Shown piece after piece: positions 6,860 to 15,812 of a stretch of DNA of 31,817 bases; within the stretch, counting starts at the first letter, position 1; the number at the start of each line of letters is the position of its first letter. The position numbers and the translations under genes are program-made. Origin of the DNA: Nitrospira sp. UBA5698 (lineage in GTDB: Bacteria; Nitrospirota; Nitrospiria; Nitrospirales; Nitrospiraceae); the NCBI GenBank assembly GCA_002420115.1, contig DIHK01000052.1:12208-44024 (forward strand). The letters run 5' to 3'. The notes beneath the pieces were generated by a model, which searched no databases, was not told where the DNA came from, and worked only from the letters and a program-made list of their open reading frames with translations.

Positions 6860-8250
6860 GCCCCCACCCCAAGCTTTTGAAGGGAGTCGGCAGCCACGGG
6901 AAGCTGTACAACCACGGTCGTCCCACTTCCGAGTACACTGGAGACACGAATGGTTCCCCCGTGGTCCTGCATAATGCGGTAGGCAATAGCCAGACCGAGG
7001 CCTGTTCCGTTAGTCTTCGTGGTATGAAACGGCTCAAATAGATGTAACAAGTCTTCTTGCTTGATTCCGATCCCCGTGTCGGACACGACGACCTCCACCC
7101 AACAAACATCGGCATTTCGCTGGACCTGTGTGATGATCGAACACCGCCCGCCATCGGGCATGGCCTGAAACGCATTCACCAGGACATTGACGAGGACCTG
7201 GCTAATCTGTGTCTCATCCCCAAACACTGGAGGTAATTCTTCTTCAATCCGATCCTCCAGTTTGATCTTTCGTTCCTGTGCCTCAAACTGCATGAGTGCC
7301 ATGAGATGTGCGATGACTCTTCCCAAGTCCATTTCATGGAGACCCACCGAGGTGGGACGCGCGAACCTCATGAAGTTATCCAAAATCACCGAGAGGCGTC
7401 GACATTCGGCATTCACGACCTGAAGATAGTGCGCCACGTCCTGTTCCAGCTCACCTCGTTCCTTCAATGTTTCATCGAGAAGATGCAGATTCAAATCCAT
7501 TGCGCTCAGCGGATTTCGTAATTCATGGGCGACGCCAGCCGACAAGGTATGGAGAGCGGAGAGTTTTTCCGCTACGAGTACCCGCCGTTCCAAGGCTAGC
7601 AGCGCCGTGACATCTTTCAGTAGCATAATGATGCCGACCGGTCTCCCCTCATCTCCTGTCAGGTCAGCAGTGGCAAGGCGTATCGTACGAGTCTCGTCAC
7701 CGGCGCGATACGGCATATCATGATGATCCACATGATGGTTGTTATGCAGTGCTCCATCAAGTACGAGACGAATCGTATCTCCTTGGAGAAACATTTGTTC
7801 ATAAGAGTGACCGAGCAATTCTTCCGCCGACCGTTTCAATGTCGCCACAGCAGAGGGGTTGACGGCTGTGACTTGGCCGTCGCGATTAATGGTGAGTACG
7901 CCCGTCGGGATACTCTCAAGAATATTTCTCGCGAGACCTTTGACTTCTTCAAGAGTCCGTCTCGTGTTGTCGTAATGCAGAAAGGTGATGAGCGCCGCCA
8001 TTCCGATGGCGCTGACTAAGAACACAAGAAGAGTGATCCCGATCAGGTCATGTCGAGATTGCCAGAGCGCCTGAAATAACTCCGTGGGGACCGCCTGATG
8101 TTGCGTGAATCCTTGGAGGAGGAGCTTGTCCCGCTCCAAGCTCATGAGGAGGATGACGGTCACGACCAACGCGAGAATGAGTACGACAGAGGTAATGAGA
8201 CGGTATGGAATGCGTCGAAACAGCGTGGCTTTTGGAATAGGCCTAAACAT
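6856..8250 (-). CDS. Membrane PAS histidine kinase partner of the NtrC-type regulator
   Basis: 464 residues. Two membrane helices (about 17-37 and 69-91) enclose a short periplasmic loop of about 30 residues. A PAS domain (about 105-220) follows, then the HisKA domain with phospho-acceptor His242 in AHELRNPLSAM, and the HATPase domain with N-box (NVLVNAFQAM, 355-364), G1 DTGIG (391-395) and G2 NGTGLGLAI (414-422). The layout resembles ZraS/AtoS/NtrB kinases. The PAS domain carries an unusual histidine cluster, HNNHHVDHH (169-177), on the cytoplasmic side. The start at 8250 has a weak ribosome-binding site; the gene is 109 bases downstream of a zinc-ribbon protein and shares ATGA with the regulator gene. 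The signal is unknown. The histidine cluster and the Cys-rich neighbour raise the idea of metal sensing, which is inference only. Confidence 0.92.
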   Translation of the reverse strand: MFRPIPKATLFRRIPYRLITSVVLILALVVTVILLMSLERDKLLLQGFTQHQAVPTELFQALWQSRHDLIGITLLVFLVSAIGMAALITFLHYDNTRRTLEEVKGLARNILESIPTGVLTINRDGQVTAVNPSAVATLKRSAEELLGHSYEQMFLQGDTIRLVLDGALHNNHHVDHHDMPYRAGDETRTIRLATADLTGDEGRPVGIIMLLKDVTALLALERRVLVAEKLSALHTLSAGVAHELRNPLSAMDLNLHLLDETLKERGELEQDVAHYLQVVNAECRRLSVILDNFMRFARPTSVGLHEMDLGRVIAHLMALMQFEAQERKIKLEDRIEEELPPVFGDETQISQVLVNVLVNAFQAMPDGGRCSIITQVQRNADVCWVEVVVSDTGIGIKQEDLLHLFEPFHTTKTNGTGLGLAIAYRIMQDHGGTIRVSSVLGSGTTVVVQLPVAADSLQKLGVGA

Positions 8251-8359
8251 GGCGGAGATTGAAAGGCTACGCCCCTATGCTATCACGCGAACTACCCGCG
8301 ATACAGTCGACGTTCTACCTGCGAGACAGGACGTGGCAAGGAGGGGTATGAGCATTCGC

Positions 8360-8548
8360 TCACATCTTCAGTTGCGCCGGACTGGAAGCGATTATGCGCT
8401 TCCGATTTAACCGGTCGCGGCACTCCTGACAAAGCTCTTTCAACGTGAGGGCGTCATAAAAGAGTGCGGCAGCACGGCGGGCGCATCGGTCGCAATATTT
8501 TAAAGCCCTTGACGGGGATTCGATCAATTGACTCGACGAAACGTTCAT
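8360..8548 (-). CDS. Small zinc-ribbon protein
   Basis: 62 codons from ATG at 8548, with GGAGG eight bases upstream. The product is short and basic with two CxxC knuckles 21 residues apart (CDRCARRAAALFYD and CQECRDRLNRK), the arrangement of a treble-clef or zinc-ribbon metal site. There is no export signal. It is the first gene of the run leading into the histidine kinase and its regulator, with 109 bases between. A role as accessory or metal-responsive partner of the two-component system is possible but unproved. Small Cys4 proteins of this sort also often just bind RNA or DNA. Confidence 0.75.
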   Translation of the reverse strand: MNVSSSQLIESPSRALKYCDRCARRAAALFYDALTLKELCQECRDRLNRKRIIASSPAQLKM

Positions 8549-9003
8549 GTGGAATACCTCCGATATTCATGAATCGATGTGTCGCGGGGCTCATGCGGTG
8601 TTAATTGCAACCAAGATCCCGACGAATTCATTGCCTGCCAACAGTCCAAAGCCAAAGCAATTCGTATGCCTCATTGGTATAAAGTGTGCTTTCAGTGATT
8701 TATCGGAACATGCTTGCGGCTAGATTCAAGGATTCAGATGGCGAGCGCCTACTCCGCCGGACAATGTGCAAGGTTTGCACTGAGCTGTTCGTGCTTGAGT
8801 TCGAATCTTCGAGCACGGTTGTGAAATGCTGGCATCATTAGGTAGGATCACTGGAAACGAGGATCATGCAATCATTGCGGTTCAGCTGATCTCCTCTCGT
8901 TGACTTTTTTCTCTCACTCGTGCTTCCCACTTCAAGCCAGCACCAGGCGAAGACCACCCAGCATTCCGGTCTCGACCATAGCGGCAGGTGGGTCCTCCCT
9001 CTC
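8549..9003. other. Intergenic region with a hairpin
   Basis: 455 bases between the end of the pyruvate dehydrogenase operon and the zinc-ribbon gene, with no convincing gene. It must hold the promoter of the two-component operon. A clear hairpin lies at 8791-8816: arms 8791-8798 and 8809-8816 pair over eight positions (one G-T) around a ten-base loop. The loop contains TTCGAATC, which resembles a tRNA T-loop, but no acceptor or anticodon arm surrounds it. A run of six T at about 8904-8910 is not preceded by a plus-strand gene. Confidence 0.45.
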
Positions 9004-9723
9004 TCAGGATTCGTCCCGGCTTCGTGCGAGGATGGCTGCGATCATTCGGGGCATGCGTGCTCTTGGCCATTCAGCGTGTGTCGGCTCCGCGTTCCATGTG
9101 TCGGCGATGACGTGTTTGATCGCTTGGGGTGGAGCGTCGATTGTCCGCACGAACGTGCCGTGAGGTCGGTTTGAGCGGTAGTCCGGTTGTCGCGTAGGGT
9201 GTTTGAGATATCGTGAGATGAGAGCAGTTCCCATGCAATGCAGAATCGTTCCGTGAAAGAGTACCACTTTCCCGGTTCGTCGTTGCGCGTTGCCGGAAAT
9301 CTTCATATCGTCGATAGCGAGGTCGCTGATCCCACGGAGGGTCGTGGCTGGTTCCCATCGGCGAAGCGCGGTCGCTATTCGTTCCAGAATAAAGCGATTG
9401 GTGGTTCGAATATTCACGAGGTCTGGATGCCACCCGATCGGCAGCACAAAGGCATACGAGAGGCAACCCGGCCCCTGTAGGACAGTTCCTCCGCCGCTTG
9501 CTCGTCGAAGGATCGACAGCCCGTCTTCTTGGCAGGTAACGAGGTCGACATCATCGGCTACGCGAGAGGCGCGGCCTAATACGACGAAGTGACGGTCGCT
9601 TTCCCAAAACCGAAGCACAGGATCTCCACCCCGTTCCTCAAGTTCCTCCAGTAACGCTTCATCAAGAGCTAGATTCTCGACAGGAAATGGAAGGGTCAGA
9701 TCGAGTAAACGAAGCGTGGACAC
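9004..9723 (-). CDS. lplA: Lipoate-protein ligase A family protein
   Basis: 239 codons. GTG at 9723, one base after the lpd stop, is preferred over ATG at 9765 because the family begins as here (LRLLD...ENLALDEALLEE) and the longer form would overlap lpd by 41 bases. Landmarks of the BPL/LplA/LipB fold are RRASGGGTV (73-81), the lipoate/adenylate loop; the catalytic lysine in MKISGNAQRR (Lys141); and HGTIL (157-161). There is no C-terminal accessory domain, so it may be a single-domain ligase or need a partner, or act as an octanoyl/lipoyl transferase of the LipM/LipL kind. It is the last gene of the aceE-aceF-lpd operon, so its likely job is to attach lipoate to Lys41 of E2. Other lipoyl proteins such as GcvH are possible too. 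Confidence 0.85.
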   Translation of the reverse strand: MSTLRLLDLTLPFPVENLALDEALLEELEERGGDPVLRFWESDRHFVVLGRASRVADDVDLVTCQEDGLSILRRASGGGTVLQGPGCLSYAFVLPIGWHPDLVNIRTTNRFILERIATALRRWEPATTLRGISDLAIDDMKISGNAQRRTGKVVLFHGTILHCMGTALISRYLKHPTRQPDYRSNRPHGTFVRTIDAPPQAIKHVIADTWNAEPTHAEWPRARMPRMIAAILARSRDES

Positions 9724-9724
9724 G

Positions 9725-11140
9725 TCATGACCGCTTGGGGATGAAAAGATGTGTTGGCGAACCATAAAACGATTCAGCGGCTTCCATAACCGTTTCGCTC
9801 ACCGTCGGATGAGGATGAATCGAGGTCGCGAGGTCTTCTGCGACTGCACCCATCTCGACGGCGAGGACCCCTTCGGCGATCAACTCACCCGCACCGATGC
9901 CGCAAAGCCCCATGCCTAGTACGCGACCGGATTCAGGATCCAGTATGAGCTTGGTCACGCCTTCGGTCCGGCCTAACGTCGTCGCGCGTCCCGAGGCAGC
10001 CCAGGGAAACCGCACGACTTTCACGGCTTGTCCTGAGACCCTGGCTGCGTCTTCGGTCAATCCGCACCAAGCGATTTCGGGGTCAGTGAAGACAACGGCG
10101 GGGATTGCCGCGGCATCGAAGGCTGTCTGTTTCCCGGCAATAACTCGAGCGGCGACTAACCCTTCATGTGTCGCCTTGTGGGCAAGCATCGGTTCGCCGA
10201 CCACGTCACCGATCGCAAAGATGGTTGGTTCGGTCGTGCGCATCTGCCGATCGACTTGGATGAAGCCTCGCGGTGTGAGCGTGATCGCTGTGTGTTCTAG
10301 TCCAAGCTGATTGGTACTGGGTCTGCGTCCCACAGCAACGAGTACGCGATCGAAGGTCTCGGTACTGATCTTTGGGGACGCTGTCAAGGTTGCAACCAGA
10401 CCGTCTTCTTGCGCGTCCAGTTTTTCTACGGTGGTGTTTAACTTGATAGCCTTGAACTGGCGTAGTAGGCGCTGATGCAGCGGTCGCAGAAGATCTGCAT
10501 CGACGTTGTTCAGCAGGCGTGGTAACGCCTCAACCACGGTCACTTCGGATCCGAGGGCCTGATAGACTGTGCCTAACTCGAGACCGATATATCCACCGCC
10601 GACGACCAGAAGCCGGGGGGGGATGTCTGGCAATCGGAGCGCGCCCGTCGAATCCATCACTCGTGGATCGCGGAGCCTCAGCGAGTCTGGTATCACGGGT
10701 GTTGAGCCGGTGGCGATGATTGCGTGCCCAAACGAAAGTTCGGACGGCGTATTGGCTCCAGAGAGTTGTAGGGTTGTCGCATCCTTGAACCAAGCTCGTG
10801 CCTGGATCACCTCGACCTTCCGGCTGCCGGCCAGCGTTCGCACACCGTTTGTGAGTTTGCCGATGATCGCACTCACGCGGTCACGAAATGCCTCCAGGTC
10901 CACGCGAGGTTTACCGAAATGAATGCCCCAGACTGCCGCCTCTTCTGCGTCGGTGAGCAAGCGAGTCGCATGAAGCAAGGCTTTCGAGGGAATACAGCCA
11001 CGTAACAGGCATGTTCCGCCCAGTTGTGAATCCTCATCGATCAGGGCTGTGCGTAATCCAAGATCAGCAGCCTGGAACGCAGCTGCATAGCCGCCGGGAC
11101 CTGCGCCGATCACCGCGACGTCATAACGCAATTCAGCCAT
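9725..11140 (-). CDS. lpdA: Dihydrolipoamide dehydrogenase (E3)
   Basis: 471 residues, the normal length. The FAD-binding GAGPGGYAAAFQAADLG is at the N-terminus, the redox disulfide is Cys44/Cys49 in GGTCLLRGCIPSK, the NAD-binding motif is VVGGGYIGLELG, the second FAD motif is TIFAIGDV, and the catalytic dyad His444/Glu449 lies in HPHPTVSE near the C-terminus. The family usually has LN-V between the two cysteines, here LLR, a mild variation. ATG at 11140 has GGAGG about six bases upstream. It reoxidises the dihydrolipoyl arm of E2 and reduces NAD+. It sits 72 bases after E2 and is followed directly by the lipoate ligase, in one operon with E1. Confidence 0.95.
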   Translation of the reverse strand: MAELRYDVAVIGAGPGGYAAAFQAADLGLRTALIDEDSQLGGTCLLRGCIPSKALLHATRLLTDAEEAAVWGIHFGKPRVDLEAFRDRVSAIIGKLTNGVRTLAGSRKVEVIQARAWFKDATTLQLSGANTPSELSFGHAIIATGSTPVIPDSLRLRDPRVMDSTGALRLPDIPPRLLVVGGGYIGLELGTVYQALGSEVTVVEALPRLLNNVDADLLRPLHQRLLRQFKAIKLNTTVEKLDAQEDGLVATLTASPKISTETFDRVLVAVGRRPSTNQLGLEHTAITLTPRGFIQVDRQMRTTEPTIFAIGDVVGEPMLAHKATHEGLVAARVIAGKQTAFDAAAIPAVVFTDPEIAWCGLTEDAARVSGQAVKVVRFPWAASGRATTLGRTEGVTKLILDPESGRVLGMGLCGIGAGELIAEGVLAVEMGAVAEDLATSIHPHPTVSETVMEAAESFYGSPTHLFIPKRS

Positions 11141-11212
11141 ACCCCCCTCCTGCAGGTCTCGTATCTCGTTGACTGCGGACGCTTCACGAGATCCCTCCCT
11201 ACCACGTCCCGT

Positions 11213-12505
11213 TCAGAGCCCCAGAAACATGCCCTGAAAATCTTCCAATACTTTGACGATCTCGTTGGTAAAGCGTGCCCCGATCGCTCCGTCTATCAGA
11301 CGGTGATCATAGGCGACGCACAATTGTAATACTCGCCGTGGCACAAATTGTCCGTCCCGATACACCGGCGTTATCCGTGCCTTTCCGACACCAAGAATGC
11401 CGACTTGCGGAGGATTAATGATCGGCAGGAACGGACCAGCGCTGATCCCTCCCATGTTGCTGAGTGTGAACGTTGCGCCGCGTAGCTCCTCGAGCTTAAC
11501 CTCTCGCTTGCGGGTTCGTTCGGCAAGGTCGGCCAGCTCAAGCGAAATTTGGAGAAGATCTTTCTGGTCCACTTGCTGAACAACCGGCACAATTAAGCCA
11601 GCTGGTGTGTCCACCGCCACGCCGATGTTGTAGTAGTCCTTGTAGATCACCTCGCCGTTGGTGAGATCGAGAGTAGCATTCAGCTGCGGGTACAGTTTCA
11701 GCGCATGGACGACAGCTTTCAGAAAGAGACTGCTCAACGTCAGCGTGGCGCCTTTCTTCTTAAATTCCGGGGCATACCGTTTATGCAGGGCCATGAGATC
11801 GGTGATATCAGCATCCTGGAATTGATGGACGTGTGGGATGGTTGTCCAGGCTTGTATCATGTTCGCCGCGATTTTCCGACGGGTTGAGGAAAGTGGCTCT
11901 CGCCGTTCAGACCCATAGGGCGTGGAAAAGATATTCCCCCCTATCCCCAGCTTGGTGCCGCGCGTGGTCCGTTCCCGCACGAAGGTTTTCACGTCTTCAG
12001 CCGTGATTCGCCCACCGGCTTCCGATCCGTTGACCTGTGAAAGATCTACGCCCAGTTCCCGCGCGAGCCGGCGAACTGATGGCGGGGCTGGGATAGCTGG
12101 ACCCGCTGGCGGTCGACTGACCACGGCAGGTTTCTGATCCACGACCGGTCGCTCAGGTGTCGGTATTGGACTAGTCGGCCTGGCCTGCGGGTGATCCCGT
12201 TGTGCCTCGGCATTCGGTTTCACGGCAGCCGACTCCTCTGGAACCGATGTCTGCGCCTTTCTTGCTTTATCCTCAGATTCCTGTAGTTCAATGATCGTCT
12301 GCCCGACCTTCACGTGATCTCCTTGCTGAATGAGGAGACGGACGACAGTACCTTCGACGGGCGCCGGCACCGGCACGGTGGCCTTTTCGGTTTCAAGTTC
12401 AATCAGCGATTGTCCCTCGCGTACTTGATCCCCCTCGTGCACCAACAACTGAACGACATCCCCGCCTTCGATACCCTCCGCAAGAAATGGGAGCTCGACT
12501 TTCAT
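11213..12505 (-). CDS. aceF: Dihydrolipoamide acetyltransferase (pyruvate dehydrogenase E2)
   Basis: 430 residues. A single lipoyl domain (1-78) carries Lys41 in ETEKATV. A Pro/Ala/Glu-rich linker follows (80-140). The E3/E1-binding domain spans about 141-177 (PPSVRRLARELGVDLSQVNG then GRITAEDV). The catalytic domain fills the rest, with His401 and Asp405 in HRLIDG. One lipoyl domain instead of the three of E. coli is common outside enterobacteria. It starts 41 bases after aceE. The product moves the acetyl group made by E1 onto coenzyme A. The operon also supplies the enzyme that likely lipoylates Lys41. Confidence 0.94.
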   Translation of the reverse strand: MKVELPFLAEGIEGGDVVQLLVHEGDQVREGQSLIELETEKATVPVPAPVEGTVVRLLIQQGDHVKVGQTIIELQESEDKARKAQTSVPEESAAVKPNAEAQRDHPQARPTSPIPTPERPVVDQKPAVVSRPPAGPAIPAPPSVRRLARELGVDLSQVNGSEAGGRITAEDVKTFVRERTTRGTKLGIGGNIFSTPYGSERREPLSSTRRKIAANMIQAWTTIPHVHQFQDADITDLMALHKRYAPEFKKKGATLTLSSLFLKAVVHALKLYPQLNATLDLTNGEVIYKDYYNIGVAVDTPAGLIVPVVQQVDQKDLLQISLELADLAERTRKREVKLEELRGATFTLSNMGGISAGPFLPIINPPQVGILGVGKARITPVYRDGQFVPRRVLQLCVAYDHRLIDGAIGARFTNEIVKVLEDFQGMFLGL

Positions 12506-12545
12506 GTCATATCCCTACCAATCGTTCTTAGTGCGTCAGCCTTGC

Positions 12546-15227
12546 TTACCGGAGCCAAGGAGCCTCTCCATCGGTCGAAACCTCGAGATCCCGTGCAGCC
12601 TGCGTGATCAGGTGTGCCGACACGGCTCCCCGACGAAATAGGGCGTAGAGTGTCGCCACGACCAAATGCTCTGCGTCGACTTCGAAGAAGCGCCGCAACG
12701 CCTGACGGGTATCGCTCCTGCCAAACCCATCCGTTCCCAGGGTGAGGAGGCCACCGGGAATCCAGGGCGCGATCTGCTGGGGGACCAAGCGCACATAGTC
12801 GCTGACAGCCACGCAAGGGCCATCGAACCGCTCAACGGTCCGTTGCAGGTAGCTTATGCGGGGTACGTCTTCTGGGTGCAGCAGATTCCACCGCTCGGTC
12901 TCGAGTGTGCTCATTCGCAGTTGCTTATAGCTCGTCACGCTCCACACATCGGCGGCTACTCCGTAGCCGAGCAGGAGGCTCTGCGCACGTAGGGCTTCAT
13001 TCACCAGCGGACCGCTTGCGAGGAGATGTGCACGGTGCTTGGCACGATCCGGTGCGACTCTCAAGCGATACAGACCCTCGCGGATGCCTTCTTCCGCATT
13101 CGGCGGCATCACCGGCATCTGGTAGGATTCGTTGTACAGAGTGATGTAATAGGAAAGGCCCTGTTGATCCTGGTACATCCTCTTGAGTCCGTCTTGAAGA
13201 ATGACCGCCAGCTCAAACATGAAGGCCGGATCGTAGGCCGCAATCGTTGGGTAGGCACTGGCGAGTAGATGACTCTGCCCGTCCTGGTGCTGTAAGCCTT
13301 CCCCCTCCAATGTCGTGCGTCCGGCAGTGGCGCCCAGTACGAACCCTCGAGTGCGCATGTCGCAGGCCGCCCAGAGCAAGTCGCCGATCCGTTGAAACCC
13401 GAACATCGAGTAGAGGATATAGAACGGAATCATATTGATTCCGTGTGTCGCATAAGCGGTCCCACCCGCGATGTACGAAGACATGGCACCTGCTTCCGTA
13501 ATGCCTTCTTCCAGAATTTGCCCGTTTTTGGATTCGAAATAGTACAACAGTGAGCTTTTGTCCACCGGCTCATACAGTTGGCCGACGTGCGAGTAGATGC
13601 CGTATTGCCGGAAGAGTGCCTCAAGGCCGAATGTGCGTGCTTCGTCGGGAATGATCGGGACGAGATATTTCCCAAAATCCTTCATGCCGAGCAGGCGGCT
13701 TAGCATTCGGGCGAACCCCATGGTGGTGGAAACCAAACGCTCTCCCGATCCTTCAAGAAACTCCTTAAACTGGTCGAGCGCCGGCGTCTTGAGCGATTCG
13801 ACGTTGACGCGCCGCTCCGGAATGGGACCGCCCATCGCCTTGATGCGTTCGGTGAGGTAGGCCGCCTCGGGGCTGTCGGCTGGCGGTCTGTAGAACGGGG
13901 TCGACGTCAGTTCCGAGTCCGGCACCGGCACGCTGAATCTCGTGCGAAATTCCCGTAACTCCTGTTCGTTCATTTTCTTCTGTTGATGGGTGATGTTGCG
14001 TCCTTCGCCGGCTTCGCCAAGACCGTAGCCCTTGATCGTTTTTGCCAGGATCACGGTGGGTTGTCCGTTGTGTTCCACGGCGGCTTTGTAGGCAGCGTAG
14101 AGTTTTCGCGGATCATGCCCGCCTCGTAGCATTTTGTGGATCTGTTCGTCGGAATAGTGTTCCACTAGTTTGAGCAGCCGCGGATCGGCACCGAAGAAAT
14201 GCTCCCGCGCGAAGGCGCCGCCTTCTACCACATACTTTTGATACCAACCATCCACCACTTCGCCCATCCGCTTGACCAGGAGGCCTTCTTCATCCTTCGC
14301 GAGCAGCGGGTCCCAATCGCTGCCCCAGATTACCTTGATGACGCGCCAGCCAGCGCCGAGGAAGATCGCTTCCAACTCCTGAATGATTTTGCCGTTGCCA
14401 CGTACAGGACCATCGAGGCGTTGTAGATTACAATTGACGACCCAGGTGAGATTGTCGAGCCGTTCCCGTGAGGCGAGTGAGAGGGCGCCGAGACTTTCCG
14501 GTTCGTCGGTTTCACCGTCGCCGACGAACGCCCAGACTCGTTGTTGACTCGTGTCTTTAAGACTTCGATCGTGTAGGTAACGGTTGAAGCGTGCTTGGTA
14601 AATCGACAGGATCGGCCCCAAGCCCATCGAGACGGTCGGAAACTCCCAGTAGTCAGGGAGTAACCAAGGGTGTGGATAGGAGGACAAGCCGCCCCCCTTG
14701 GGGTCGAGTTCGGCACGGAAGTGGTAGAGCGCTTCCTCGTGGAGGCGTCCCTCGACGAAGCTACGCGCATAGATCCCTGGCGCAGCGTGGCCCTGGAAGT
14801 AGACATGGTCGCCGCCCTGGGGTCCTGCTTTGCCCCGTAAAAAATGGTGTAACGCGACTTCATAGAGGGTGGCGGCTGAGGCAAAGGTCGAAATATGTCC
14901 GCCGATGCCAGGACGCTGCTGGTTGGCCTTGACGACCATCGCCATGGCATTCCAGCGGACTAGGCTGCGAATTCGGCGTTCTAGTTCGAGGTTACCTGGG
15001 TAGGGCGGCTGTTGAGAGGCTGGAATCGTGTTGATGTACGGAGTGTTGACCGATTGGGCGACCTGGGCGCCACGTTCGCCCAACCGGTCGCGGAGTCGTT
15101 CGAACAAATAGGTGGCCCGCTCGACGCCGTGTCGCTCGAGTACGTACTCGAGCGAGTCCAACCATTCGCCCGTTTCCTGTGGATCAGAATCGCCTTCTGA
15201 TCGAGCTATTCGATGCTCGTCCCTCAT
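12546..15227 (-). CDS. aceE: Pyruvate dehydrogenase E1, homodimeric type
   Basis: 893 residues, close to the 887 of E. coli AceE. The thiamine-diphosphate motif is GDGETDEP (236-243), followed at the usual distance by VVNCNLQRLDGPVRGNGK. HISTFASAATLYEVALHHF and GHAAPGIYARSF are also typical of AceE. ATG at 15227 has GAGG eight bases upstream. It decarboxylates pyruvate and reductively acetylates the E2 lipoyl arm. It leads the operon aceE-aceF-lpd-lplA. No PdhR-type regulator gene lies beside it, so control must come from the 585-base divergent region upstream or from elsewhere. Confidence 0.96.
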   Translation of the reverse strand: MRDEHRIARSEGDSDPQETGEWLDSLEYVLERHGVERATYLFERLRDRLGERGAQVAQSVNTPYINTIPASQQPPYPGNLELERRIRSLVRWNAMAMVVKANQQRPGIGGHISTFASAATLYEVALHHFLRGKAGPQGGDHVYFQGHAAPGIYARSFVEGRLHEEALYHFRAELDPKGGGLSSYPHPWLLPDYWEFPTVSMGLGPILSIYQARFNRYLHDRSLKDTSQQRVWAFVGDGETDEPESLGALSLASRERLDNLTWVVNCNLQRLDGPVRGNGKIIQELEAIFLGAGWRVIKVIWGSDWDPLLAKDEEGLLVKRMGEVVDGWYQKYVVEGGAFAREHFFGADPRLLKLVEHYSDEQIHKMLRGGHDPRKLYAAYKAAVEHNGQPTVILAKTIKGYGLGEAGEGRNITHQQKKMNEQELREFRTRFSVPVPDSELTSTPFYRPPADSPEAAYLTERIKAMGGPIPERRVNVESLKTPALDQFKEFLEGSGERLVSTTMGFARMLSRLLGMKDFGKYLVPIIPDEARTFGLEALFRQYGIYSHVGQLYEPVDKSSLLYYFESKNGQILEEGITEAGAMSSYIAGGTAYATHGINMIPFYILYSMFGFQRIGDLLWAACDMRTRGFVLGATAGRTTLEGEGLQHQDGQSHLLASAYPTIAAYDPAFMFELAVILQDGLKRMYQDQQGLSYYITLYNESYQMPVMPPNAEEGIREGLYRLRVAPDRAKHRAHLLASGPLVNEALRAQSLLLGYGVAADVWSVTSYKQLRMSTLETERWNLLHPEDVPRISYLQRTVERFDGPCVAVSDYVRLVPQQIAPWIPGGLLTLGTDGFGRSDTRQALRRFFEVDAEHLVVATLYALFRRGAVSAHLITQAARDLEVSTDGEAPWLR

Positions 15228-15812
15228 GCCTTGGTCCTCGGTGAGTCAGGTTTTGCTCTTGTCAGGACTGCCCGACACATCTCCTTCGTGTGTGTGGGTG
15301 ATGATTCATCAGCAGGTTCATGTTCTCTCGATTCCGTTGTTTTTTTGTGACGCACCACACGTTGTCGTACGGCGCCCCCGGGAAGTATCTGCCGCAGCAT
15401 TCATCCTGGTTGCAAGTGGTGATGCCGGACTTCACTATCACGCGGGACGAAACCTCGACCATCACCGTGCAAAGTTTGCATGTTTCTCATCTACTTGGAG
15501 TCTTGCATGTTCTCCTCCTGTCACAGTTCTATACTAAGGCATTGAAAAAATCAGTAGATGTCGTGTCAGTTTCATCAGGCATACGAGTTGCTTCTGTAAT
15601 TTTGTGGGGCAGGAGGATCACCTCACCATCAGTCGTTTAGGTAATCGGTGCAGCCGTTGCGATTGCTCTAAGGCCTTGGGATGACAGTCCACCCCGACAC
15701 TTGTTTGGTGAGTACCCAAAATCCAGCGGTCTCCGCTCAAGCTGATCAGTCATTCGGATAGAGCCGATCCGGCGGTAACTGTGCGACAGCAATTATAAAA
15801 TCGGAGGGGAGT
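15228..15812. other. Divergent control region with a direct repeat
   Basis: 585 bases between divergently transcribed aceE and the cupredoxin-like gene. I see no convincing gene. TTGCATGTT occurs twice in the same orientation, at 15476-15484 and 15503-15511, 27 bases apart and each followed closely by TCTC, so they could be paired operator sites. A short minus-strand frame at 15321-15262 (19 residues, His/Arg-rich) has only a weak ribosome-binding site. No sigma-70 or sigma-54 promoter is clear enough to call. Confidence 0.45.

Noticed and set aside
8791..8816. Hairpin with TTCGAATC loop resembling a tRNA T-arm
   Set aside because: No matching acceptor, D or anticodon arms and no CCA nearby; only a simple hairpin.
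8900..8912. T-run as a terminator
   Set aside because: It would serve the plus strand, where no gene ends; on the minus strand it is an A-run.
15262..15321. 19-residue His/Arg-rich leader ahead of aceE
   Set aside because: Weak ribosome-binding site and no attenuator-like structure; composition does not match the operon's pathway.
15774..15789. GGC-N-TGC pattern as a -24/-12 promoter of the cupredoxin-like gene
   Set aside because: Only the GG and GC dinucleotides fit; such matches are frequent by chance in this base composition.
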